The notes below the pieces were generated by a model. It searched no databases. It saw only the letters and a program-made list of their open reading frames with translations, and was not told the origin of the DNA. This document shows, one piece after another, positions 8,321 to 20,063 of a stretch of DNA of 35,729 nucleotides. The number at the start of each line of letters is the position of its first letter. Position 1 is the stretch's first letter. Position numbers and translations under genes: made by a program. Origin of the DNA: Candidatus Methylopumilus sp. (GTDB lineage Bacteria > Pseudomonadota > Gammaproteobacteria > Burkholderiales > Burkholderiaceae_B); NCBI GenBank assembly GCA_021738045.1, contig JAIPCU010000012.1, forward strand, positions 1-35,729, written 5' to 3'.

Positions 8321-10006
8321 TTACATCCGTTCGGGGGCAGATACACCCAACAATGCCAGACCATTTGCAATCACTTGTCGCGTTGCATCGGCCAACCGTA
8401 ACCGCGCCTGCTTAACAGCGATATCATCCACCAAGACACGCTCAGCGTTATACCAAGCGTGAAAATCTGCCGCGCAGTCACGCAACCAAAACGCCACCAG
8501 GTGCGGTGACAGGTCGAGCGCGGCTTGAGACACCAGTGCCGCAAACTCTGCCAACCGTTGCATCAGCGCGATTTCTGTCGGTGCCACCAACAGGGTACTG
8601 TCTGCCGCACTCAGTTCTTGGGCGCTTAGACCGGCCTGCAGCAGCATCGAACAAATTCGCGCGTGGGCATACTGAATGTAATACACCGGATTTTCTTCAC
8701 TTTTTGAACGCGCTAAGTCGACGTCAAACACAAACTCAGTATCGGCGCGTCGTTGAATCAAAAAGAAACGTACCGCATCGCGCCCGACCCATTCGATCAA
8801 ATCTTGCAACGTGACATAACTACCTGCGCGTTTTGAGATCTTGACCTCAACACCGCCGCGCATCACCTTCACCATCTTGTGCAAAATATAGGCGGGGTAA
8901 TCAGCAGGGATCCCTAAAGCCAACGCCTGCAACCCAGCACGCACACGTGCAACGGTGCCGTGATGATCGCTACCTTGAATATTAATGGCACGGGTATACC
9001 CACGTTGCCATTTCGTGACGTGATAAGCAATGTCTGGCACAAAGTACGTGTAGCCACCCTCTGATTTACGCATCACGCGATCTTTGTCGTCACCCGTGCC
9101 CAGTTCAGTGGTGCGCAACCACAACGCGCCTTCGCTTTCGTAGGTATGGCCTGACGCAACCAACTGCTGCACGGTTTGCTCAACACGCCCCGAAGTGTAG
9201 AGCGAGCTTTCAAGGTAATAATGATCGAAGGCCAGACCAAAGGCTTGCAAATCAAAATCTTGCTCGCGTCTTAAATACGCTACCGCAAAACGGCGCACGT
9301 TATCTAAGTCAGCAAGATCACCACTCGCCAACACCGGTTCACCATCGCTCGCACTGACCGTTGCTTGCGCCAAAAAATCTTTTGCAATGTCAACGATGTA
9401 GTCGCCCTTGTAGCCCTCAGCTGGGTAAGCGTCGTCATCTGGACTTAAGCCCTGGCCTCGCGCCTGCACACTCAGCGCAAGGTTGTGGATCTGATTGCCA
9501 GCATCGTTGTAATAAAACTCGCGACTCACATCAAAACCACTTGCGTCAAACAGGCGGCACAACGCATCGCCGAGCGCTGCCTGCCTGGCATGGCCCACAT
9601 GCAAGGGCCCAGTCGGATTGGCCGATACAAACTCAACCAACACCTTTTGGCCGTTGCGTGGGGTTCGACCAAAGCTTGAGCCCTGCTCTGAGATTGCCGT
9701 CAACACAGCAATACGAGCGGCGTGGGTTAAACGCAAATTAATAAAGCCGGGGCCAGCTAACTCGGCAGCCGCAATCAGTGCTGTCGCACGAGGGTTCGCC
9801 ATCAGCGCATCCACGATCTGCTGCGCAAGCTCGCCAGGGTTGCGCTTGGCGGGCTTGGCCAATTGCATCGCGACGTTTGTGGCGATGTCGCCATGCGCTG
9901 CAACTTTCGGGCGCTCTAGCAAAATAGCGGGGTTGGCCTCTGGCAAAATGCTTGCCACGGCGGCCTGCAAACAAGAAATAATGGTCTGGTGTTGCTCGGG
10001 CAGCAT
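8321..10006 (-). CDS. argS: Arginyl-tRNA synthetase
   Basis: Class I aminoacyl-tRNA synthetase of 561 residues that charges tRNA-Arg. The N-terminal additional domain (about 1-115) is followed by the catalytic Rossmann fold with the HIGH-equivalent H136-V-G-H139 in [14 protein letters not shown], the signature [11 protein letters not shown] and the KMSKS-equivalent KISKRAG. The C-terminal anticodon-binding DALR domain ends [12 protein letters not shown], as expected. Length is normal. No clear Shine-Dalgarno sequence precedes the ATG. It is 51 bp downstream of the large rhs gene and 9 bp upstream of the SPOR gene; a TTGACA hexamer in the gap suggests its own promoter. Confidence 0.97.
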   Translation of the reverse strand: MLPEQHQTIISCLQAAVASILPEANPAILLERPKVAAHGDIATNVAMQLAKPAKRNPGELAQQIVDALMANPRATALIAAAELAGPGFINLRLTHAARIAVLTAISEQGSSFGRTPRNGQKVLVEFVSANPTGPLHVGHARQAALGDALCRLFDASGFDVSREFYYNDAGNQIHNLALSVQARGQGLSPDDDAYPAEGYKGDYIVDIAKDFLAQATVSASDGEPVLASGDLADLDNVRRFAVAYLRREQDFDLQAFGLAFDHYYLESSLYTSGRVEQTVQQLVASGHTYESEGALWLRTTELGTGDDKDRVMRKSEGGYTYFVPDIAYHVTKWQRGYTRAINIQGSDHHGTVARVRAGLQALALGIPADYPAYILHKMVKVMRGGVEVKISKRAGSYVTLQDLIEWVGRDAVRFFLIQRRADTEFVFDVDLARSKSEENPVYYIQYAHARICSMLLQAGLSAQELSAADSTLLVAPTEIALMQRLAEFAALVSQAALDLSPHLVAFWLRDCAADFHAWYNAERVLVDDIAVKQARLRLADATRQVIANGLALLGVSAPERM

Positions 10007-10009
10007 GGG

Positions 10010-10038
10010 CTTAAAAACACGACAAGTTGAAGTGTCAA
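10010..10038 (-). promoter_or_regulatory. Possible argS promoter
   Basis: The minus strand has TTGACA (10038-10033), a 17-bp spacer and TTTAAG (10015-10010), only four to six bases from the argS ATG. If real, the transcript would be leaderless or nearly so, which would fit the absence of a Shine-Dalgarno sequence. Confidence 0.3.
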
Positions 10039-10057
10039 ATGATAGCCTGAAATGCGC

Positions 10058-13000
10058 TTAGTCCCAGTGCCAGCCCACCTCGTCGCGTAACCATTTTGTA
10101 TAGCGCGGCATGTCGACCCACCCGACAGCGTCGGGGGCCTGCGGCAAGAGCGGTGACGAACGTGCCAGCAACGACTCGACCTGGCGGCGTACCTCAGCAC
10201 CCATTGCTGGGGCGTGATCCTGATAATTCACCCAAAGACGGCCATCGGGCTGATTCACTCGGCGATCCCCGCGCTGCACGGTTCGGGCAAATACCGCCCG
10301 CTCGTCATGAACTATCGGTCGGGTCACCGACGCTGCTTTGGGCCCAGCCCCAAGCGGCACGCCCGCCGCCTTCGCTTGCCAATGCATCCAAGCCAAGGCC
10401 ACCTGAGACAAATCACCAGGGGTCGAGCCAGGCGACGCCTCTCGCGTCAAGTAGCCGCCGCCAATATCGGCATGCGCTCCAACAAAGGCGCGCTCGACGA
10501 CATTACCCCCCACCTGCGTACCGCGCGCCGAGGTCAACGGAAACAACCACCGGTGCTCATGCAAGGCCACAGCATGCGCCACCCACTTCCAGGCCGGGGC
10601 AATGGTCAAATCAAACGCAGCATTGCCAGCACCCAGCACATTAAACTGCGCCACCGTGTCAAACAAACCCATGAAACGCAGGTCTACACAACTCGACAAG
10701 GTGCCGCGCTGAGGGTCTTGTAACCAAAAGCGGCCATCCCGCAGATGCTGAGCCACTCGGTTCCCAAAATGGCGGGCAAGCGCTGCCCCGCGCGAAAACC
10801 CCACCACATCCAACGCTAGCGCCGGTGCATCCTCTCTCTGCAAAGCCACTGCATTGAGCCAGCGCTCCCACTGCTGATCCACACGACTCGCCCCAGACCA
10901 AGCAACGGCCGCATCCGATGCATGCTTTGCACTTCCTACCTCAAGATCGCCGGCAGGGCCTTCGATATATTTCACCGCCCCACCCTGATATTGCTTGGCA
11001 AACAGCCAAACGTTGGTTTGCGACGTCGGGCTGTTACCCGTGCCATCAAACGCAAACAGCAATAACCCAAGTGGGTCAACGTAGCGCCGCGGTTGCTGCT
11101 CGGCATACCCATACTGACTGTTCCCCGGGATTGGGCCCAGTGGATCAGGTTCAAGATAGTGTCCCCAGCGAGGATCGTAGGTTCGTTGATAGTTGTCATG
11201 CCAGCCCGTAAGCGGATCCGCCACTTGCCCTGGCAAGCGCAAGGGCTGCACAAAATCTTTTCCTAGGTCGTGGTGCTGCTCGAGTAACTCACCAAGAGGA
11301 CTATAAGTGGCTTGCCAACGAACCGCCTGCCGTGCGTCGGTCAGCAACTGGGGCAACCCCACGGGATCAGTATGAAAGAAATAGAGGCTCGCCTGTGTCG
11401 CGTCATTGCCGTATTCAATCAGACCGATCGGCACCTGCTGCACGTAGATAAAGCGTCGCTTCACGCGCAGGCCGCTTTTATTTTCGTAGGCTTGTGCCAC
11501 CATCTTTTGCTGGTCATACAAAAACTGCGTACGCCCGTGCTGATCTTCGCGCCAGATTTGTTCGCCGACGGCGTTATGACCATAAGTCACTGCTTGTCCT
11601 AGGCGACCCTGATCCACGACGCGCGTGAGCCGGCGCTGTGCGTTATAACGCAGCACAAAACGGTCAACACGTGTCGGTAACCCGGTTGCATCACGCGCGA
11701 TCGCTTGACGCGCTGCGCCTGACACACGCCAGGCATACTCTCGTGCCGACGTCTGATTCTCAGCTGACGACCAACTACGATGTCGACGCAAGCGTTGCTC
11801 AACATCATAGTCATAGCGTGTATCCCGCGTCTGTCCGAGCAACGTCATGCGCTCGTGACTGAGCCGTGCGCGCTGATCGGTAGCGACTTGATGCCGATAC
11901 AGTGGCAACCGCGTGGCCGGTTGATACACCAGCAGCTGCTCAAGCCGCGCGGCCTGCCACCCAATGGCCTGAGACGTGGCCATTTGCCTGACGGTTAACA
12001 GACCGTTGCCGTGCACAAGCCCATTTGGGCCGATCTCGACAACCTTCTGCCGACGCCCGGCGGCAGTTTCCCACTCAACCGCTTGCAAGCTTGTGTGCGA
12101 CCAGCGATAGTGCAATACACCCCCTTCTGGCAACACGTGCGTCAGGCGTCGGCCCCGCGCATCATAAGTAAACGTCTCGCGATACCTCCACTCAGGGCGA
12201 AACACGTTGAACTGACCCGCGCCCGCTGTTCGTCGAAACACCACACGCTCGCGTAAATCGCCGTCTGAATTAAAGCGCCAGTGCTGCGTCTCTTCTGGGT
12301 GTGCAATCACAGAGGGGCGCCTACCTCGCCAAGCTACGCGTACCTCGACGGGTTCTGCAAAGTTCGAGCGCGCCTTGAAGCTTCGCACCCTTCTAAAAAT
12401 ATCAAAGTCCCAACGCCAAAGATCTTGCTCACCAAAGTTACGCAAGACTAAGTGCGCGTGCGGCAAGGGCCGTTCGCTTTGCGAAGCCCCATCGTGTCGC
12501 CCCATTGGCCTTTGCAACTGATGTGACCTCTGATACACAAGGCGCTCAGTCGCAACACCACGACTATGCCATTGAGTTAAATGTCCCGACCCAGCAAACC
12601 AAAGATGTAAGCCTGGCCATCCTTTGCCATGAAAAGACAAGTGCCGGATCGCATGCCGCGTATCCTGCTCAAGCACAAGCCCGAGTGCCGAGTCAGATAA
12701 AGCCGTTGGTAATCCTGCTGCAAGTAACTCTGGCGTGCCCGCGGCAAATGTCTGCACCCGACCGGCTCGGTCATACTGCCACGTGTGCGTACGCAGTGCT
12801 TTCGTCGCCGTTTGATCAACAATCGAGATCCCCGTCACGGCGTGCGCATGCCCAGCTTGTAGTCGCTCTTCGTGATGATAACGACGACGCATCCCATCAG
12901 GGCGAAGCACCTCAGCCAAGGCGTTCGCCTCATAACGATAGTGAAAGATCCCCAGTGGCGACTCGACAGCAACCAGCTTGTGCAAAGATTCAGGGTTCAT

Positions 13001-13708
13001 CGTGTCTAGCGATGCCGGTTGTTGAGCCATTGGCGCCGCATAGATAAAACGCAAACTCTGTTTGGTCTCAGTATCGGTCACTCGGTCAAGCTCGCCGTAC
13101 CATTTCGATGGTGATTGATGCCGCACAATATGCACAGCAAGTGCCTCACGACACTTGCCCTGTAGTCGACTGCGTTGATTCGACTCAACAAACGACCAGC
13201 CAATCAAGCGACCCGGCTCGTCAAAACGCAAACACTTTCCAAACGGCCACTGCCACTGCCAGGCTTTCCCCTTGCGCGTAATCACTCCATCCTCACGCGC
13301 TGGTCCAACACAACGTTGCGTTTGATCGCAATGAAAGGTCAAACGGCTACCGTCCGCCTGAAGCACCTGTAGGTGCGCACCCATCCAATAGAGTCGCGTG
13401 TCATACGACCACGACCAACCTCGCCCCAACGCACCCTCTCGAGGATCCATCGCGTTGTAGTGCCTCACCAACTCTAGGCCCGGTGCACTGACTAAACTGG
13501 GCAAATCCGTATCACGTTGATATTTATTACCATTGCGTCGATCAACCGGGTTGCCAATGCCATGGTTAGGGCTGCTGTGCGGGCGACCTAACGTCGCAAC
13601 ACCGCCTTGCTGACATGGGTTGCCCAGCTCTGTGACTTGACATGACGAACCCGCTGCCCATGCTGCTTTTAATAAAAATAACAATGCTCCGATCAACCAA
13701 AAGCGCAT
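10058..13708 (-). CDS. Secreted Rhs-repeat protein with C-terminal Tle1/DUF2235 lipase-like domain
   Basis: A 1216-residue polymorphic-toxin-like protein. Residues 1-20 look like a Sec signal peptide (MRFWLIGALLFLLKAAWA, then AGS). A DUF6531-type start follows (GNPVDRRNGNKY through LELVRHYNAMDPREGALGRGWSWSYD), then degenerate YD/Rhs repeats. The Rhs core ends with YLEPDPLGPIPGNSQYGY and VDPLGL at 877-882. Immediately after it comes LLFAFDGTGN (883-892), the opening of a DUF2235/Tle1 alpha/beta-hydrolase domain. The nucleophile elbow is GFSRGAA with S972, followed by MGLFDTV and GAHADIGGGY, which supply the likely Asp and His. The family includes type VI phospholipase effectors. No PAAR or VgrG, no type VI genes and no candidate immunity gene are adjacent. 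A periplasmic or secreted lipase-type effector is inferred; target and delivery route are unknown. Confidence 0.88.
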   Translation of the reverse strand: MRFWLIGALLFLLKAAWAAGSSCQVTELGNPCQQGGVATLGRPHSSPNHGIGNPVDRRNGNKYQRDTDLPSLVSAPGLELVRHYNAMDPREGALGRGWSWSYDTRLYWMGAHLQVLQADGSRLTFHCDQTQRCVGPAREDGVITRKGKAWQWQWPFGKCLRFDEPGRLIGWSFVESNQRSRLQGKCREALAVHIVRHQSPSKWYGELDRVTDTETKQSLRFIYAAPMAQQPASLDTMNPESLHKLVAVESPLGIFHYRYEANALAEVLRPDGMRRRYHHEERLQAGHAHAVTGISIVDQTATKALRTHTWQYDRAGRVQTFAAGTPELLAAGLPTALSDSALGLVLEQDTRHAIRHLSFHGKGWPGLHLWFAGSGHLTQWHSRGVATERLVYQRSHQLQRPMGRHDGASQSERPLPHAHLVLRNFGEQDLWRWDFDIFRRVRSFKARSNFAEPVEVRVAWRGRRPSVIAHPEETQHWRFNSDGDLRERVVFRRTAGAGQFNVFRPEWRYRETFTYDARGRRLTHVLPEGGVLHYRWSHTSLQAVEWETAAGRRQKVVEIGPNGLVHGNGLLTVRQMATSQAIGWQAARLEQLLVYQPATRLPLYRHQVATDQRARLSHERMTLLGQTRDTRYDYDVEQRLRRHRSWSSAENQTSAREYAWRVSGAARQAIARDATGLPTRVDRFVLRYNAQRRLTRVVDQGRLGQAVTYGHNAVGEQIWREDQHGRTQFLYDQQKMVAQAYENKSGLRVKRRFIYVQQVPIGLIEYGNDATQASLYFFHTDPVGLPQLLTDARQAVRWQATYSPLGELLEQHHDLGKDFVQPLRLPGQVADPLTGWHDNYQRTYDPRWGHYLEPDPLGPIPGNSQYGYAEQQPRRYVDPLGLLLFAFDGTGNSPTSQTNVWLFAKQYQGGAVKYIEGPAGDLEVGSAKHASDAAVAWSGASRVDQQWERWLNAVALQREDAPALALDVVGFSRGAALARHFGNRVAQHLRDGRFWLQDPQRGTLSSCVDLRFMGLFDTVAQFNVLGAGNAAFDLTIAPAWKWVAHAVALHEHRWLFPLTSARGTQVGGNVVERAFVGAHADIGGGYLTREASPGSTPGDLSQVALAWMHWQAKAAGVPLGAGPKAASVTRPIVHDERAVFARTVQRGDRRVNQPDGRLWVNYQDHAPAMGAEVRRQVESLLARSSPLLPQAPDAVGWVDMPRYTKWLRDEVGWHWD

Positions 13709-13802
13709 CGGTTTTCTACCTGTGACACAAAAGAGTAAGCTTGTAGCAATGAGGGTGAAAAAACCTCAGGGCAAGACGCTTTGATCCACAAGGAAAACTA
13801 CG

Positions 13803-14138
13803 ATGCTAGTCACTTTTAGTAGTAAAGCTGGCGCAGATATTTTGATGCTATCGCAACACGCCAAACCGATTCTGCAGATCATGGGCAAACTCGACGGCGC
13901 AGACTTGCCGGTCAGAGGCGTATTCATGCCCGAGCAGATGGTGCAAACCATTGACAAGCTCGAGCGAGCGATTGCATCGACGCCACCGCCTGACGAGGAT
14001 GATGACGATGATGCGCCAAAGGATCCCATCACCAGACCCGTAGGTCTGCGTCAGCGGGCATTTCCTTTGCTTGATCTGTTACGGCGGGCCAAAGACACAA
14101 ATCACCCGGTCTTATGGGAAGCTAGCTCCCCTTGGTAA
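13803..14138 (+). CDS. DUF1840 family protein
   Basis: A 111-residue cytoplasmic protein that opens MLVTFSSKAGADILMLSQHAKPILQIMGK, the characteristic N-terminus of the betaproteobacterial DUF1840 family. A highly acidic patch (PPDEDDDDDAP, about 62-72) separates the conserved N-terminal part from a C-terminal helix (RAFPLLDLLRRAKD). The function is not known. AAGGAAAA precedes the ATG. It is divergent from the rhs gene and convergent with the alcohol dehydrogenase gene (12-bp gap). Confidence 0.85.
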   Translation: MLVTFSSKAGADILMLSQHAKPILQIMGKLDGADLPVRGVFMPEQMVQTIDKLERAIASTPPPDEDDDDDAPKDPITRPVGLRQRAFPLLDLLRRAKDTNHPVLWEASSPW

Positions 14139-14150
14139 GTTCAATACACA

Positions 14151-15311
14151 TTAAAACGCTTTTTCAAACAACGCGCGAAAATCTGCGGTCGTCGTATGGC
14201 GCGGATTCCAGCGGTTGTAATTGGCCTGCGTACATAACTGCGCCATGTCATCAAAACAATCTGCGGTCACGCCAACATCCCTGAGCCGCGGCGGGATACC
14301 TAAATCCAAACACATGGCTTCAATCGCCTGAACCGCAGCTTGCGCAGCATCAAGCGTTGGCCATTGCTGAACCGGCCGCCCCATTGCTGCAGCGACACGT
14401 GCAAATTTTTGTGGATTTGCCACCAAGTTAAAACGCGCCACATGCGGCAAGCAAAGCGCGTTAGACAAGCCATGCGACAAATGAAACTGTGCGCCAATAA
14501 AACGCGCCATGCAATGCACGTTACCCAACCCCGTTTGTCCAAAGGTCATCCCAGCAAGCGCTGATCCGCACAGCATATTGAGCCCGGCTTCAAGATTGCC
14601 TCGATTTGCAACAAACGGACGTATGTTCGACGCCAACAATTCTATGGCCTGCAAATTAATGGCATCGGTGATTAAATTTGTCTGCAATGAAACATAAGAT
14701 TCAAACGCGTGTACAAACGCGTCTATGCCAGAATGTGCAGCAACGTGCGCCGGCACCGTACGCAGCGCCAACGGATCCAGTATTGCAAACACTGCCGGAT
14801 TCAACGCAGCATGCCGAATCGACATCTTGAGATTTTTTTCAGTATCCGTAATCACGCAAGACCCCGACACTTCAGACCCCGTACCCGCAGTCGTCGGGAT
14901 CGCGATGAGCGGCAGAGGCGCGAGACTAAACTTATCGATCCCCTCGTAATCGTGAATCCGCCCACCATTCGTGGCTAAAATCCCAACCGCTTTAGCAACA
15001 TCGATCGTGCTGCCGCCACCAATCGCAAGAATCGCTGTCGCCCCATGGGCATGGCACACCTCAAACGCCTTCTGTACCGTGTGTGCACTTGGATCAGGTT
15101 CAATCTCAGTAAAGACTGCGCTCTGAACACCCGCCGCCTTTAACAAGGTTTGTATTTGCGCGTAAAACTCGCTGTTCAACAACGCCGCATCAAGAGCCAC
15201 AAACATACGCCGACACGATAGCTTTGCAACGATCTCGCTGATCTTGTCTGACGCACCCACCCCCATATAAATCGTGGAAGGGCAAAAAAAGCTTGAAAGT
15301 GTTGTTGTCAT
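14151..15311 (-). CDS. Iron-containing (group III) alcohol dehydrogenase
   Basis: A 386-residue NAD(P)-dependent dehydrogenase of the iron-type family. The nucleotide-binding motif is IGGGSTIDVAK (97-107), with AIPTTAGTGSEVSG following at 137-150. All four metal ligands of the family can be placed: D197 and H201 in SGIDAFVHAFESY, H266 in GLGNVHCMA and H280 in FHLSHGLSNA. The substrate could be a primary alcohol, a diol, 4-hydroxybutyrate or maleylacetate; sequence alone does not decide. It is 97 bp downstream of the tctC-like gene on the same strand and may be cotranscribed with it. Confidence 0.92.
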   Translation of the reverse strand: MTTTLSSFFCPSTIYMGVGASDKISEIVAKLSCRRMFVALDAALLNSEFYAQIQTLLKAAGVQSAVFTEIEPDPSAHTVQKAFEVCHAHGATAILAIGGGSTIDVAKAVGILATNGGRIHDYEGIDKFSLAPLPLIAIPTTAGTGSEVSGSCVITDTEKNLKMSIRHAALNPAVFAILDPLALRTVPAHVAAHSGIDAFVHAFESYVSLQTNLITDAINLQAIELLASNIRPFVANRGNLEAGLNMLCGSALAGMTFGQTGLGNVHCMARFIGAQFHLSHGLSNALCLPHVARFNLVANPQKFARVAAAMGRPVQQWPTLDAAQAAVQAIEAMCLDLGIPPRLRDVGVTADCFDDMAQLCTQANYNRWNPRHTTTADFRALFEKAF

Positions 15312-15408
15312 TCTCTTTACGTCCCTTGAAACTTGGGTGGCCGTGACGGCTTAGACCGATCACGACTCAACCGCGCAACGCAGCCTTCACCCATCAAACC
15401 GATCATCT

Positions 15409-16398
15409 TTAGTCGGGGGTTGCACCCAAATCAATAATCAAAGGTCTCCAACGCGCAACTTCGCTCGCTAACAATGCGCGTGCACCTTCAGGAGTTTTTT
15501 GCTCAGGCGTTGTGTCTTCAATGCCCGCCGCCTCAAAGCGTGCCCGCAACGCTGGCGCTTGCAATGCCAAGACGAGCGACTGATTCAATTTTTTGACAAC
15601 CTCTGGCGGAGTCCCTTTTGGCACCAAAATCATATTCCAGATGTCATACAGTAAGTCAGGGAAACCCGACTCACCTGCTGAGGGTACATCGGGCAATGCA
15701 GCAATACGTTTTGGTCGCAACACCACCACACCCTTTACCAGTCCTGAATTAACGTACTTGACTGCCGTGGTGGTGCTCTCAACCATGTAATCAATATGGC
15801 CCGCCATGACATCGTTTACCGCTTGCCCCGCGCCACGATAATTCACGCCGTTCACTTTCACACCTAATTTGACGTTAATGAGCTGTCCACCCAGCCACGT
15901 CCCAGAGCCCACGCCAGCTGCGCCAAAATTTAACCGTGACGCATTTTGCTTGAGGTAAGCGGCAAACTCATCGAGTCCGCTCGCTGGAAAATCTTTACGT
16001 GCCGATACAATTTGTGGCGCATCGCCGATTGACGCAATCGGAATAAAATCTTTCAGTACGTCGAAACTTAAGTTTTTATACAGCGTGGCGCTCACGGCTA
16101 GTGTGCCGCCGTTACCAATCAGCATGGTGTAACCATCGCCAGGGGCTCGCGAAGCGCGCGTGCCACCAACTGTGCCGCCAGCACCCGGTGTGTTTTCAAC
16201 GATCACAGATTGGCCCAGCACTTTAGATAAACTCTCTGCCACCACTCGCGCCATCACATCCGTTGGGCCGCCCGCTGCAAAGGGCACGATCAAGGTCAAT
16301 GGTCGGTCAGGATACGCAGCAAAGGCTAAGGTACTTAAACTTGCCAACACAAGGGCACCTAACAATTGTGCCGTTTTTTGTTTTAGTCGATCAAACAT
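15409..16398 (-). CDS. Tripartite tricarboxylate transporter substrate-binding protein (Bug/TctC family)
   Basis: A 329-residue periplasmic binding protein. The signal peptide (LLGALVLASLSTLAFA, cleaved near 27) is followed by YPDRPLTLIVPFAAGGPTD, the standard N-terminus of Bug proteins. AGTVGG-type and GAAGVGSGTWLGGQ loops and LPDVPSAGESGFPDL are further family marks. Such proteins capture carboxylates for TctAB transporters, but most Bordetella-group genomes carry many copies without adjacent membrane subunits, and none is present here. The ligand is unknown. It lies between the gyrB terminator and the iron-type alcohol dehydrogenase gene. Confidence 0.93.
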   Translation of the reverse strand: MFDRLKQKTAQLLGALVLASLSTLAFAAYPDRPLTLIVPFAAGGPTDVMARVVAESLSKVLGQSVIVENTPGAGGTVGGTRASRAPGDGYTMLIGNGGTLAVSATLYKNLSFDVLKDFIPIASIGDAPQIVSARKDFPASGLDEFAAYLKQNASRLNFGAAGVGSGTWLGGQLINVKLGVKVNGVNYRGAGQAVNDVMAGHIDYMVESTTTAVKYVNSGLVKGVVVLRPKRIAALPDVPSAGESGFPDLLYDIWNMILVPKGTPPEVVKKLNQSLVLALQAPALRARFEAAGIEDTTPEQKTPEGARALLASEVARWRPLIIDLGATPD

Positions 16399-16430
16399 AA
16401 TGTTCCTCTGTTGTAATGGGTGCTCGAAAC

Positions 16431-16461
16431 AAAAAGGGCTGTGTTCACGCAGCCCTTTTTT
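16431..16461 (-). terminator. Intrinsic terminator downstream of gyrB
   Basis: A hairpin with outer stem AAAAAGGGCTG / CAGCCCTTTTT and a short loop (16442-16449) lies just past the gyrB stop. The minus strand ends in a T-run, so it terminates the dnaA-dnaN-gyrB transcript before the tctC-like gene. Confidence 0.85.
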
Positions 16462-16481
16462 ACTGACACGACGATGCTTAG

Positions 16482-18950
<2,469 letters not shown>

Positions 18951-20060
18951 TTAAATCCGCATAGGCATGACGACGTACTTAAAAGACTCGTCATCAGGCA
19001 AAGTAATAAGGGCTGAGGCGTTCGCATCGGGCATGACAGACCAGCGAATCGTTTCGGCTTTGACGTTGGCTAAGAAATCTAGCAAGTAGCTGACGTTGAA
19101 CCCCACGTCTAAAGCCTCGTATTCGTAATCAACGTCGATTTCTTCTTGTGCTTCTTCTTGTTCAGCGTTGGTTGAAGAAATCTTTAATAGATGCTGTCCC
19201 AACTGCAAGCGTACGCTGCGGAATTTGTCTGTTGTCAAAATCGCTGCGCGCTGCAAGCAGCCCTGCAAGATTTCACGCGAAACATCAAAATGACGCGTGT
19301 AATTAGAGGGGATCACGCGATTGAAGTCGGGAAATTTCCCTTCGACGAGCTTGGACACTAATTCAACATGCCCAAACGAAAAGCGTATCTGACCCGGTGC
19401 GACATCAACTGTAACTGGCTCGTCTGAGTCGTCTAACAAACGCTGCATTTCAAGTACCGTTTTACGCGGCACGATCACTTCGTGTTTCGCAAGAACACCC
19501 TCGACAGGGGTTGAGCTATGCGCCAAGCGATGCCCATCGGTTGCCACTGCTCGCAACAGACCTGGTTCAAACACCATCAACATCCCGTTCAAGTAGTAGC
19601 GGATGTCTTGTTGTGCCATGGCAAAGTGCGCCATGTTAAATAGATGCTTGAGTGTTTTGCGCGGTAGCGTCAACGAGACATCCCAGCGTTCAGGCTGCGT
19701 CATCGTCGGAAACTCAGTCGCTGCGAGCGTCTGCAGCGAAAAACGACTTTTACCCGTTTGCACCGCGAGTTTGCCGCCTGTCGTTGAGAGTTTGACATCG
19801 CCCGTATCGGGTAAGGCACGCAAGATATCTAAAAGCTTACGCGCTGCGACTGTGAGCGACTCGCTTTCTGCGCCGGTGCCAAAATCAGCATGCGTGGTGA
19901 TTTGTACCTCGAGGTCGGTCGCAATGAACGATACCCTTTCAGCTTGCTTGCGCACCAAAATGTTGGCAAGAATAGGCAGTGTGTGACGCCGCTCAACAAT
20001 TCCGGCAACCGTCGATAGCGGTTTGAGTAAAGCGTCGCGTGGGGTCTGGACAAGTTGCAT
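18951..20060 (-). CDS. dnaN: DNA polymerase III beta subunit (sliding clamp)
   Basis: Ring-shaped processivity clamp of 369 residues. It opens MQLVQTPRDALLKPLSTVAGIVERRHTLPILANIL and ends in the typical YVVMPMRI; VATDGHRLAHS and the central three-domain pattern are clear. Length is normal. It lies between dnaA (3-bp gap) and gyrB (3-bp gap), the conserved order. recF, which often follows dnaN in other bacteria, is absent here, as is usual in this group. Confidence 0.98.
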   Translation of the reverse strand: MQLVQTPRDALLKPLSTVAGIVERRHTLPILANILVRKQAERVSFIATDLEVQITTHADFGTGAESESLTVAARKLLDILRALPDTGDVKLSTTGGKLAVQTGKSRFSLQTLAATEFPTMTQPERWDVSLTLPRKTLKHLFNMAHFAMAQQDIRYYLNGMLMVFEPGLLRAVATDGHRLAHSSTPVEGVLAKHEVIVPRKTVLEMQRLLDDSDEPVTVDVAPGQIRFSFGHVELVSKLVEGKFPDFNRVIPSNYTRHFDVSREILQGCLQRAAILTTDKFRSVRLQLGQHLLKISSTNAEQEEAQEEIDVDYEYEALDVGFNVSYLLDFLANVKAETIRWSVMPDANASALITLPDDESFKYVVMPMRI

Positions 20061-20063
20061 AGA

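Noticed and set aside
10096-10723. Open frames opposite the lipase end of rhs, considered as possible antisense immunity genes
   Set aside because: They overlap the toxin domain coding strand completely, are Pro/Arg-rich low-complexity translations, and show no membrane or immunity-like pattern.
12505-13047. 180-codon open frame opposite the rhs gene
   Set aside because: Antisense shadow of the Rhs repeat region. It lacks a ribosome binding site and domain character, so it is not accepted as an immunity gene.
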